Positions 25,456-32,332 of a stretch of DNA of 36,971 bases are shown here, piece by piece. The number at the start of each line of letters is the position of its first letter. The stretch's first letter is position 1. A program made the translations under genes and the position numbers. The stretch covers positions 1 to 36,971 of the forward strand of contig CAVRPV010000018.1 of the NCBI GenBank assembly GCA_963723235.1. The letters are read 5' to 3'. This DNA is from CAIRTM01 sp963723235 (GTDB lineage Bacteria > Desulfobacterota > WTBG01 > CAIYCZ01 > CAIRTM01). A model generated the notes under the pieces. The model saw only the letters and a program-made list of their open reading frames with translations, did not search any database and was not told the DNA's origin.

Positions 25456-26486
25456 TCAGCCTGCACAATATTTCCAATCACGCGCTGCATGGCATCAGTC
25501 TTGACATGCGCGACGGCGAGCTGCTCGCGATGGTCGGGCCGTCAGGATCAGGGAAAACCACGCTGCTCAATGTTGCCGCCGGGCTTGTCCGCTACAGCGG
25601 ACAGGTGCTGTTTGACGGCAAGCCGGTCGATCGCCTGCCTGCATGTAAACGTGAAATCGGCTATGTGTTTCAGGATCTGCTACTGTTTCCGCATATGAGC
25701 GTTGAGCAAAATCTGCTGCTGGCCATGCAGCGCCTTTCAATCCCCCGATCCGGCAAAAAAGAACGCGTCCGCCAGATACTGGCAGCCTTTCGGATTGAGA
25801 AGCTGGCCGGCCGCTTTCCCCACACACTCAGCGGAGGCGAGCAGCAGCGGGTAGCGCTGGCGCGCGCGGTTGTTACACGGCCGAAACTGCTGCTGCTTGA
25901 TGAGCCCTTTGCGAGTCTTGATTTTCGCACAGCGCGCTATCTGCGCCAGGAACTGAAGAAACAACAACGCCGACTGGGTATAACGACCCTGTTCGTGACG
26001 CATAACCTTGCCGAGGCCCGCGAGCTGGGCGATCGGATTGCCGTTATGAAACAGGGTTGTCTTGAGCACAAGGGGACCATTAAGGAAATTTGGTTTCAGC
26101 AGGAGCTTGACAGCATCGGCTTTCTGGAGAAGCCCAATATCCTGGACTGCAGCTATGCCACGCAACTGGGCAACGGGCTTGTTGAAGTCGGCTGGGCCGG
26201 CATCAAGCTGCTTGTGCCCGATGACGGGGGCAGCATAGAACGGGTCGCAATTCTTCCGGATGAAATCTACATCTCAACTGAAAAAGCCATGGGCCCGCCG
26301 ATTAACCGCTTCGTGGGAAGAGTGAGCGCCATCAACAGTGATGACGGGATTGTACAGGTTGTGGTCAACGTCGGCGAAGAAGCCCTGCGCGTGGAAATGA
26401 GCCCTGAGCATTTTCTGGCCCTCAATGCCGAACCGGGCCAGCAGGTGCACGGCATTCTCAAACTGCGCGCGCTCAAGGGGTTGTAA
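25452..26486 (+). CDS. modC: Molybdate/tungstate ABC transporter ATPase ModC with C-terminal TOBE-like region
   Basis: 344 residues, intact. Walker A GPSGSGKTT (about 29-37), Q-loop YVFQDLLLFPHMSV, signature LSGGEQQRVALARA, Walker B LLLLDEPFASLD and H-loop TTLFVTHNLAEA are all present. After the ATPase domain (about 220), a C-terminal portion carries INRFVGRVSAINSDDGIVQV and VEMSPEHFLALNAEPGQQV, a TOBE/Mop-like beta domain that in this family senses or binds the oxyanion. It overlaps modB by four bases. The C-terminal domain distinguishes it from plain sulfate-type ATPases. Confidence 0.88.
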   Translation: MISLHNISNHALHGISLDMRDGELLAMVGPSGSGKTTLLNVAAGLVRYSGQVLFDGKPVDRLPACKREIGYVFQDLLLFPHMSVEQNLLLAMQRLSIPRSGKKERVRQILAAFRIEKLAGRFPHTLSGGEQQRVALARAVVTRPKLLLLDEPFASLDFRTARYLRQELKKQQRRLGITTLFVTHNLAEARELGDRIAVMKQGCLEHKGTIKEIWFQQELDSIGFLEKPNILDCSYATQLGNGLVEVGWAGIKLLVPDDGGSIERVAILPDEIYISTEKAMGPPINRFVGRVSAINSDDGIVQVVVNVGEEALRVEMSPEHFLALNAEPGQQVHGILKLRALKGL

Positions 26487-26546
26487 GGCCTGCGCAGCGC
26501 CGGCTTGGGCATTTAGCAAACACCTTCATGGCCCGAAAGGATTTTT

Positions 26547-27176
26547 ATGCGAACTTCCCTTGTTCTCGACTACATCAAACAGCCCGGTCTGGTACGCGAT
26601 GTCAATCGGCTCTGGCAGAGCGTGTATCCGACGCTTGCCCGGCAGGTAGCGGAGTTCTGTGCGTCGCCGCCCGGCAGCATTCTCGAGGTCGGCTGCTTTT
26701 CAGGCGGAGTAGGCAGCGAACTGCTGCGCATGTTTCCTGAAGCGCGCCTGAGCGTCGCCCTTGACATGCCTGAACTTGCCGATACATTCCTTGAAGACTG
26801 GCCGCACTGTTCCGTCGACCGCCTGACAATCATCCGCACCGGGCTTGAACGCCTTGATGTGCCCGACAAGTCCTGTCGACCTGGTATTTCTGCCGCGGGC
26901 GCGTTTTTTTTCTTTGATGATGAAGCATCAATCATACATGAGCTTGAGCGCGTGCGCGCTGCCAAAGGCATCGCCGTATTCGGCGGAGGATACGGCTGTT
27001 ACACTCCGGATGGGGTCATTGAACCTATAGCAGATGAGTCCCGCATACAAAACAATGCCCTCGGGCGCCGGCTGTACCGCGTTAAGGACGTGCGCACCCT
27101 GCTTGCGCGATCCGGCCTCGCGCCCCGCGCGCGCATCTGCGAAGACGGAGGCCTGTGGGTGGTGCTGGGAGCATAG
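26547..27176 (+). CDS. Class I SAM-dependent methyltransferase
   Basis: 209 residues, ATG at 26547 seven bases after AAGGA. Motif I: ILEVGCFSGGVGSELL (about 45-60), then SVALDMPE (acidic end of beta2), LTIIRTGLERLDVPD, and FFFFDDEASIIHELERVR. Between VPDKSC and FFFF the frame reads RPGISAAGA, but the neighbouring frame reads DLVFCRGA, the usual motif in such enzymes; three single-base insertions (26878-26900) would cancel out. It lies 60 bases after modC and probably belongs to its operon. Substrate unknown; a link to Mo/W use is only suggested by position. Confidence 0.75.
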   Translation: MRTSLVLDYIKQPGLVRDVNRLWQSVYPTLARQVAEFCASPPGSILEVGCFSGGVGSELLRMFPEARLSVALDMPELADTFLEDWPHCSVDRLTIIRTGLERLDVPDKSCRPGISAAGAFFFFDDEASIIHELERVRAAKGIAVFGGGYGCYTPDGVIEPIADESRIQNNALGRRLYRVKDVRTLLARSGLAPRARICEDGGLWVVLGA

Positions 27177-27333
27177 CGCTTTTTTATACCGGGGTGGACG
27201 GCGTTGGTGTTCGCATCGACCGTCGCCGCGATTGTTTTCATCAGCTTCTGCGGCCGCACAAAGTTGCAGCACAACACAGGGGCATACGGAATACGTCTCT
27301 CACCAGGCAGGCTGCAGCAGGAGATACAAAGCC

Positions 27334-28266
27334 ATGATTGACATTCATCGACTGAAAATCTTTGTAAAAATAGCCGAGCTGAAAAGTTTTACCTTGGCGG
27401 CCGAGTGCTGTTTTCTGACCCAGCCGACCGTCAGCCAGCATATCAACACGCTGGAGCAGTTCCTGGGACTGCAGCTTTTCAACCGCGGAGGAAGGGATCT
27501 GTCCCTGACCGGGGCCGGTGAAATTCTCTACCATCATGCTTCAAGAATCACACGGGAGCTTGACGAACTCACCCAGGCGCTTGATCAGTATAAAGGCAAA
27601 AAAAGCGGGCAGCTTTGCCTCGGCGCAAGCACCATACCCGGTGAGTGGATCGTACCCGCCATACTTAAGGATTTCAGAACAGCATACCCCGATGCCGCCA
27701 TCCGGCTGCGCATTGCCGATACGCAAACGGTAGTACAGATGGTGCTTGACCACCATGTGGATATCGGCATGGTCGGTTCGAAGATTAAAAACTCGCAGCT
27801 GGCATACACACCGATTATTCAGGATGAGCTGGTGCTCATTGTGCCGCCGGGCCATGCATGGTCGCACGCCCCGAACGTCTCCGTGCAGGAACTTGCCGGA
27901 CAGCCGTTCGTCATGCGCGAAAGCGGTTCCGGCACCCGGACCGAACTGGGCAAAATTCTCAAAAGCTCAGGGCTGGATCCGCGCAGTCTGAATGTTGCCA
28001 TTGAAGTCGATTCCAACGTTGGCGTCAAAGAATCCGTGGCCGCAGGGCTGGGCGTTTCATTTGTATCAAAATGGTCCATCGAGCATGAGCTCCGAAGCGG
28101 AAGAATCAAAGCCGTGCCTATCCGTGACCTTGTCTTCAAACGCTGGTTCTATCTCGTCCGCGATAAGGCCCGGGCCCCCTCCCCCCTGGGCGCATCATTC
28201 AAACAGTTCCTCGCAAACCACATCAAAAGCATTCGCTGCTTCGACTTCCGCGTGCCGAATTCATAG
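27334..28266 (+). CDS. LysR-type regulator of the selenium-metabolism-associated group
   Basis: 310 residues from the ATG at 27334 (AGGAG upstream). HTH: MIDIHRLKIFVKIAELKSFT and ECCFLTQPTVSQHINTLEQF (residues about 1-60), followed by LFNRGGRDLSLTGAGEILY. The effector domain has LCLGASTIPGEWIVPAILKD, DELVLIVPPGHAW, MRESGSGTRTELGKIL and VAAGLGVSFVSKWSIEHEL. The STIPGE, ESGSGTR and AAGLGVS blocks match, as I recall them, the LysR regulators linked to selenium metabolism and selenium-dependent Mo hydroxylases. The last residues (CFDFRVPNS) depart from the family and overlap a truncated gene. Possible regulator of modABC, xdhC or the hydroxylase. Confidence 0.88.
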   Translation: MIDIHRLKIFVKIAELKSFTLAAECCFLTQPTVSQHINTLEQFLGLQLFNRGGRDLSLTGAGEILYHHASRITRELDELTQALDQYKGKKSGQLCLGASTIPGEWIVPAILKDFRTAYPDAAIRLRIADTQTVVQMVLDHHVDIGMVGSKIKNSQLAYTPIIQDELVLIVPPGHAWSHAPNVSVQELAGQPFVMRESGSGTRTELGKILKSSGLDPRSLNVAIEVDSNVGVKESVAAGLGVSFVSKWSIEHELRSGRIKAVPIRDLVFKRWFYLVRDKARAPSPLGASFKQFLANHIKSIRCFDFRVPNS

Positions 28267-28454
28267 CTGAAATCGGCACGCGCACGCTGCTTGACATGAA
28301 TCAGGATGACCTGATCGTGGAGCGGCCCTGCCTTGAAATCCTGCAGGCCAGCGAAGCAATTGAAAAGATCAGCATTATCGACAGAACCGTGCCGGGCCTG
28401 ATCACAAAAGCGCTCAACGGTGAAAACATCGGCACGGTCATCTATCGCGAGTAG
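28248..28454 (+). pseudogene. C-terminal fragment of a molybdenum-storage-protein-like amino-acid-kinase-fold protein
   Basis: The frame reads AEFIAEIG, TRTLLDMNQDDLIVERPCLE, ILQASEAIEKISIID, VPGLITKALNGENIGTVIY. This aligns well with the end of the Azotobacter MosB/MosA subunits (compare VPGNLTRALAGEHVGTII in MosB). The N-terminal two thirds, including the nucleotide-binding part, are missing, and no start codon lies in front. It begins inside the end of the LysR gene, so the join is probably a deletion. Its presence beside Mop, ModABC and a Mo enzyme agrees with a former Mo/W storage function. Confidence 0.7.
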
Positions 28455-28570
28455 GCAGGCATGCCTACGACAATTCAGACTGGTTGTGTGGTGCCGGCCG
28501 TCACGCTACTCGCTGCCCCGCACTGCCTGGATGCGACCTGAGACCGGCCATGCCATGTGTGCCTTATATC

Positions 28571-28591
28571 GATAGATTTAAAATATCTATC
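28571..28591. promoter_or_regulatory. Inverted repeat GATAGAT-N7-ATCTATC, candidate operator
   Basis: Perfect seven-base arms with the seven-base spacer TTAAAAT, in an AT-rich patch between the truncated storage-protein gene and the convergent Mop gene. The layout resembles sites of ModE-like regulators of Mo genes, though no ModE gene is in the window. No promoter for a downstream gene is evident; it may be a relic of a deleted promoter. Confidence 0.4.
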
Positions 28592-28642
28592 ACCGTAAAC
28601 AAACGCAGATCCTTTTCACAGTCACGGGTACAATCGGCGCCG

Positions 28643-28851
28643 TTATTCCTTGATTACCAGCACATTCACGGCCTTGGCGATCAGGCTGACCTTATCGCCT
28701 TTCTTGATGCCGAGTTCCTTTAATGAGTCAAGTGTGCAGACCGAGGACATGCGGCCTTTGGGTCGAGATCAACCGTAATCTGACACATGAGAGAGCCTTT
28801 CTTTATCTGCTTTACCGTGCCCTTTAACTGGTTTCGTGCTCCGAGTTTCAT
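28643..28851 (-). CDS. Mop-domain (molbindin-like) protein, one frameshift
   Basis: About 69 residues. The ATG at 28851 follows AAGGAGG. The chain starts MKLGARNQLKGTVKQIKKGS, the standard opening of Mop/TOBE molbindins, and after a missing base near 28757 continues as GRMSSVCTLDSLKELGIKK and GDKVSLIAKAVNVLVIKE. Molbindins bind molybdate or tungstate oxyanions as oligomers in the cytoplasm and are thought to buffer them. Located between the truncated storage protein and xdhC, on the minus strand. Confidence 0.85.
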
Positions 28852-29004
28852 AGCGGCCTCCTTGGTTCAGGTGAAATAAACAGCGTGCCGCATCCCGGCA
28901 CGCCCGGCAGGGCACAGGATATGCCCTGTACTGTCTTCATAATCACGTGCCATGCACGGATTCCTCAGTAAGCACTATCAGGTTGTTAAAAAAGTCATTT
29001 CAAA

Positions 29005-29130
29005 CAGGCTGTTCAAAAAGGCCCGGATGCAAGGCGCGCAAAATTACGAGGAATGAGGCGTACTTCTGCGTACGCCGCAGTGACGAGTGATGAGCGCAAC
29101 GCCGCAGATGGGCCTTTTTCGAACAGCCTG
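29005..29130. repeat. 126-bp imperfect palindromic repeat, also at 18541
   Basis: CAGGCTGTTCAAAAAGGCCC on the left pairs with GGGCCTTTTTCGAACAGCCTG on the right, and inner parts also pair up to GGCGTAC / GTACGCC near the centre. It ends exactly at the stop codon of the xdhC-like gene (29131) and may act as its transcription end. A half copy lies at 18541-18613, so it is a dispersed element. Confidence 0.7.
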
Positions 29131-29457
29131 CTATGTCCAGAGCCAGGGTTCAACCAGGATGTGCATCCTGCCCCCGCACACATCGCCGCCCTTTGTTCCG
29201 AGATCATCGGTAAGATCAACGTCCAGAAGGGCGGGCTTCTTTGTAACGAGCAGGCATTGCAGGGACGCGGTGCGCACCTGGTTTTCTCCGCAGCCGCCGC
29301 CGACCGATCCCCAGGTTGAGCCGTCGGCGGTGATGATCATCTTGGCGCCGGTCTCGCGCGGTGTCGAGCCGAACGTCCTCACGATCGTAGCGGTGCAGAC
29401 CGGAAGTTTCTCGCGTTCACACTCAGCGAGCTTTTCAAAAAATTCCCTGTCGGTCAT
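29131..29457 (-). CDS. XdhC/CoxI N-terminal-domain protein
   Basis: 108 residues from the ATG at 29457, which overlaps the stop of the preceding gene (ATGA). It is one XdhC_CoxI domain with TATIVRTFGSTPRETGAKMI, WGSVGGGCGE and DVCGGRMHILVEPW: the GSTPR, GGGCGE and CGG motifs are all present. XdhC proteins bind molybdenum cofactor, help place the sulfido ligand and insert it into xanthine-dehydrogenase-type enzymes. It works together with the next protein, which has the other domain. Located in the Mo island, away from the hydroxylase but near its genes. Confidence 0.88.
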   Translation of the reverse strand: MTDREFFEKLAECEREKLPVCTATIVRTFGSTPRETGAKMIITADGSTWGSVGGGCGENQVRTASLQCLLVTKKPALLDVDLTDDLGTKGGDVCGGRMHILVEPWLWT

Positions 29458-30221
29458 TTCAGCCCCCTGATAGAGTCTTTCAACGCGCGGGCCTGGCGCG
29501 GGCCCTTGCGCCGCATGCATACAAGTTCCGCAACGATTGAAATGGCTATTTCCTCGGGAGACTCGGCCCCGATCGGAATACCGATGGGCGTGAACACCTC
29601 TTCGAGCCGGTTGCGGGCAATGCCCTGACGAGCGAGCATTTCAAGCACGAATGCGACCCGCCGCCTGCTGCCGATAAGGCCGACATAGCCGGTTTCATGC
29701 TTCAGTATTTCGGCAAGGCATTCGGCGTCATGTTCATGACCGCGCGTGATCACGACAGCATAGGTCGCGCGGTTTATGGCACAGTCCCTGAGCGCGGGAA
29801 TAAAATCGCGCGCAACCACGTCGCAGCCCGGGAAGCGTTCCGGGCTCGCAAAGTCCTCCCGGTCATCAATAATGGTGACATCAAAACCTGCATCGCGTGA
29901 AAAACGGGCAAGGGGAATGGCGATATGGCCGGCTCCGCAGACAATCAGCCGGGTTTTTTGAACAAGCAGATCGAAGTAGACAAGAACGCCGGGCAGCACT
30001 TCCCGCGTCTGGCGTTTACGGGAGGCAAAAACCTCGAGCGCTGTGCCGGACAGCAGGGCGTCGAACGGGGAATTGCCCGTGGCCTGATCGAGTGCTCCGT
30101 CTTCACGGATAAGGGCCTTTAAGCCCGCCGGTACGGCCCCATCCCCGGATGCGGCCACGGTTGCAAGGCAAAACGTCTGTCCTGAGGCGAGAAGCTCAAC
30201 AGTTTTGTGAATAATTGACAT
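29454..30221 (-). CDS. xdhC: XdhC Rossmann-domain protein with degenerate CoxI part
   Basis: 255 residues from the ATG at 30221. The N-terminal quarter resembles an XdhC_CoxI domain (CLATVAASGDGAVPAGLKAL) but lacks the GSTPR and GGG-C-E motifs. The C-terminal part is the XdhC Rossmann fold: TRLIVCGAGHIAIPLARFSR, FDVTIIDDREDFASPERFPG, YAVVITRGHEHDAECLAEIL, TGYVGLIGSRRRVAFV and TPIGIPIGAESPEEIAISIV. The family matures Mo hydroxylases. The split into two overlapping genes puts the conserved CoxI motifs in the small partner. Driven by a good minus-strand promoter at 30273-30301. Confidence 0.88.
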   Translation of the reverse strand: MSIIHKTVELLASGQTFCLATVAASGDGAVPAGLKALIREDGALDQATGNSPFDALLSGTALEVFASRKRQTREVLPGVLVYFDLLVQKTRLIVCGAGHIAIPLARFSRDAGFDVTIIDDREDFASPERFPGCDVVARDFIPALRDCAINRATYAVVITRGHEHDAECLAEILKHETGYVGLIGSRRRVAFVLEMLARQGIARNRLEEVFTPIGIPIGAESPEEIAISIVAELVCMRRKGPRQARALKDSIRGLK

Positions 30222-30272
30222 GCTCAACTCGACACTATCGCTGTTAATAAAAACCCGCTCCAGAATGAGTTC

Positions 30273-30301
30273 AGTATAGGACTGAGATTTTTGGGTGTCA
30301 A
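30273..30301 (-). promoter_or_regulatory. Promoter of the xdhC pair
   Basis: Minus strand: TTGACA (30301-30296), 17-base spacer, TATACT (30278-30273). Transcription would start near 30266, about 45 bases before the ATG. It is back-to-back with the plus-strand promoter at 30322-30349. Confidence 0.7.
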
Positions 30302-30321
30302 TAAAAAGTTCCCCTCAAATA

Positions 30322-30349
30322 TTGACAAATTATGACTTTATATTACAAT
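30322..30349 (+). promoter_or_regulatory. Promoter for riboswitch C and the ISNCY-like gene
   Basis: TTGACA (30322-30327), 16-base spacer, TACAAT (30344-30349). Start near 30356, so transcription would begin immediately before the riboswitch. Confidence 0.7.
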
Positions 30350-30359
30350 AAATAACCTA

Positions 30360-30528
30360 TAGTCCTTCTCCGAGTCATGTGCGCCTACGGAGCTTCACGC
30401 TACGGACGCATGACCGACAGGGCCTTTTTCGAAAGGAACAGGCCTCCCGATGCGGTAAGGAGACGGTCATCCATACAGTGCCTCTATCTGTATTGCTGCC
30501 GGCTCCCTTTTTTCAGGGAGCTTTTTTT
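30360..30528 (+). promoter_or_regulatory. Moco-type riboswitch C with terminator, before an ISNCY-like gene
   Basis: P1: TCTCC (30368) pairs with GGAGA (30459). A hairpin GTCATGTGCG / CGCATGAC follows. Then the core ACCGACAGGGCC, stem GGCCT / AGGCC, CTCCCG, four bases, GG and P1. An intrinsic terminator follows: GCTCCC pairs with GGGAGC around a seven-base TTTTTTC-containing loop, then TTTTTTT (30501-30527). Compared with leaders A and B the core stem has a different sequence but the same positions, which supports covariation. The gene controlled is an ISNCY-type DDE protein, unusual for this class. A 14-codon frame just after the T-run (30529-30573) is probably not a gene. Confidence 0.75.
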
Positions 30529-30648
30529 ATGGTGAAACGGGAGATTGCTGCCAATGAAGTCAGTGTGTGTTGAAGATGCAGTCGGCATGGTTTTAAATCG
30601 TGACATTGCCTGGATTATGCCCAGCCGGACCGAAGGTAGACAATAGTG

Positions 30649-31893
30649 ATGGACAAGCGCATACCGATTAAACGTTGGCAGGTCATGAAAAAGGTCATTG
30701 ACGGCGAAATAACGCTGCGCGATGCCTGCGCTGACCTTGGCCTCAGTTACCGCCAGGCGATACGGATAAAAAAAACCGTGATCGAGAACGGCGTGCGGGG
30801 CTGCATTCACGGCAATACCGGCAGGCATCCTTCGAACATGCTCAGCGAACACGTTCACGCATTGATTGTAGAACTCTCCTGCAGCAGTGCCGCTGCCCTG
30901 ACCGACAGCGCCTTATCAGAAATACTCCGGCGGGAACACAATATAACCCTGAGCCGCGAAAGCGTCCGGAAGATCCGGCGTGCCCATGATATCGCTCCGC
31001 AGAAAACCAGGCCTTCGGCCCTGCAGGCTCCAGGAGGAGGCCGGCCGCGCGAGGGGCGCTGCATGTTCTGGGACGGTATGCTCCACCAGTGGTTTCCATC
31101 CGGGGGCTATGCCAGTTGTTTGATTGCCGCAATCGATGATGCCAGCGGACGCTGCCTTGCGGCCCGCTTCTTTCCGTTTGAAGAAAGCGCCGTGTATCTG
31201 TGGGCCCTGCAGCATGTTATTAAAACCCACGGCATTCCCCGGCAGATTATTCAGGATTGCAGCGCCCTGCTCAAACCCAGCGAGCGCAGCATGAGCATTG
31301 AAGAGCAGCTGCGCGGCGCCCCGGACCCCACCCAGGTCGGCAATGCAGTGCAGTCGCTCGGCATTCAGCCTGTTTTTGTTACGACCCGCAGGCAGAAACG
31401 CTATTTTGAGCATGTGTTTGAGCCGCTGCATATCAACCTGATTGAAGCAATCGGCGAACACGGTATTGACGATGTGCATGCAGGCAACCGCTTTCTGGAT
31501 GATTATTTCATCGAACACTATAACCGCCACAACGCACTGTCGACCGGCGCGGCAGGCTCCGCCTGGCGTGCGCCAGGACGCGATCTTGATGTGGAGCGCA
31601 TGTGCAGTTTTTTGTATGAGTCGGGCCAGGAAATCAACGGCGCAATACGCGTCGGCAATGTAACCATACCCCTTAAAAAGCAGGCGCCCGCAGCAGGCAC
31701 CCGCAGCCTTTTGGAGGTGCGCCAACTGCTTGACGGCTCCTGGCGCGTATATATGGGTTCGACTGTCATGGGACGTCATACGCCAACACCGCTGCTTGAA
31801 CCGCTCAGGACAAAAACCGCTGTGAAACGCAATACCACCCGCACGGCCGGGTATTCCTGGACATATCCTTCCGGCCGCTATGTGACGTTTTAG
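30649..31893 (+). CDS. ISNCY-like DDE transposase/integrase-fold protein
   Basis: 414 residues from ATG 30649 (a GTG precedes it). N-terminal HTH: IKRWQVMKKVIDGEITLRDA and CADLGLSYRQAIRIKKTV (about 7-45), then HGNTGRHPSN as in ISNCY transposases. Catalytic-core landmarks: WDGMLHQWFPSGG (D142), AAIDDASGRCLAARFF, RQIIQDCSALL (D203) and TTRRQKRYFEHVFEPLH (E254). The canonical second block SDRHS is altered, and the usual SPQAKGRVER is RRQKRYFEH. A C-terminal beta region (LLEVRQLLDGSWRVYMGS) follows. I find no terminal inverted repeats or target duplication, so this may be a resident or domesticated copy. It follows a Moco-type riboswitch. Confidence 0.85.
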   Translation: MDKRIPIKRWQVMKKVIDGEITLRDACADLGLSYRQAIRIKKTVIENGVRGCIHGNTGRHPSNMLSEHVHALIVELSCSSAAALTDSALSEILRREHNITLSRESVRKIRRAHDIAPQKTRPSALQAPGGGRPREGRCMFWDGMLHQWFPSGGYASCLIAAIDDASGRCLAARFFPFEESAVYLWALQHVIKTHGIPRQIIQDCSALLKPSERSMSIEEQLRGAPDPTQVGNAVQSLGIQPVFVTTRRQKRYFEHVFEPLHINLIEAIGEHGIDDVHAGNRFLDDYFIEHYNRHNALSTGAAGSAWRAPGRDLDVERMCSFLYESGQEINGAIRVGNVTIPLKKQAPAAGTRSLLEVRQLLDGSWRVYMGSTVMGRHTPTPLLEPLRTKTAVKRNTTRTAGYSWTYPSGRYVTF

Positions 31894-31943
31894 CTTTGCA
31901 TTTATGTGACAGAATATCCTTGCATACAGTGACGCCGGATGTA

Positions 31944-31971
31944 TTGACTCAGATTCCCCGTCCGGTATCAT
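31944..31971 (+). promoter_or_regulatory. Promoter of the hydroxylase leader
   Basis: TTGACT (31944-31949), 16-base spacer, TATCAT (31966-31971). It lies about 80 bases upstream of riboswitch B. A second possible -10, TATAAT, lies near 31980. Confidence 0.5.
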
Positions 31972-32044
31972 AGAAAAATATAATACGCGGCGCATCAGCC
32001 ATAGGCAGGCGCCTTGTCAGCACAACGCGACACAAAAAAAGAAT

Positions 32045-32198
32045 AAGCTATCTCCGAGCCGAATCTCCTAACCCTTTAAGCGGTATGGAGTCAGGCCGAA
32101 AGGGCAGCGCCCGAAAGAGTGCTGCCTCCCGTTACTGGACCGGAGATCGACGCATGCATACCATGCCGGTCCACATTTCAGTGCGGGCCGGTTTTTTA
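32045..32198 (+). promoter_or_regulatory. Moco-type riboswitch B with terminator, before the Mo hydroxylase operon
   Basis: P1: ATCTCCG (32050-32056) pairs with CGGAGAT (32141-32147). Next is a hairpin of CTCC-N2-ACC with GGT-N2-GGAG. The core GCCGAAAGGGCAGCGCCC forms GGCAGC / GCTGCC, followed by CTCCCG, TTAC, TGG and P1. Intrinsic terminator: CCGGTCC (32166-32172) pairs with GGGCCGG (32185-32191), then TTTTTT. The hydroxylase operon starts about 135 bases on. Regulation of a Mo enzyme operon by cofactor level is the expected logic. Confidence 0.75.
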
Positions 32199-32332
32199 TT
32201 GTCTGATATGCGGCATGCGATACAAACAACAAACGGAAATGGAAAAACTTGAAAGGAGGTGCTCAAACAAAATCACCCTTTGGCGGAAACCCAGTACAGA
32301 CATTTACACCCATGAATAAGGAGGTTTAACCT

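Noticed and set aside
30529..30573. 14-codon frame after the terminator of riboswitch C
   Set aside because: No Shine-Dalgarno sequence, begins in the T-run; likely chance.
30916..31995. Minus-strand reading frame of 359 codons
   Set aside because: Antisense of the ISNCY-like gene, whose HTH and DDE motifs are clear on the plus strand.
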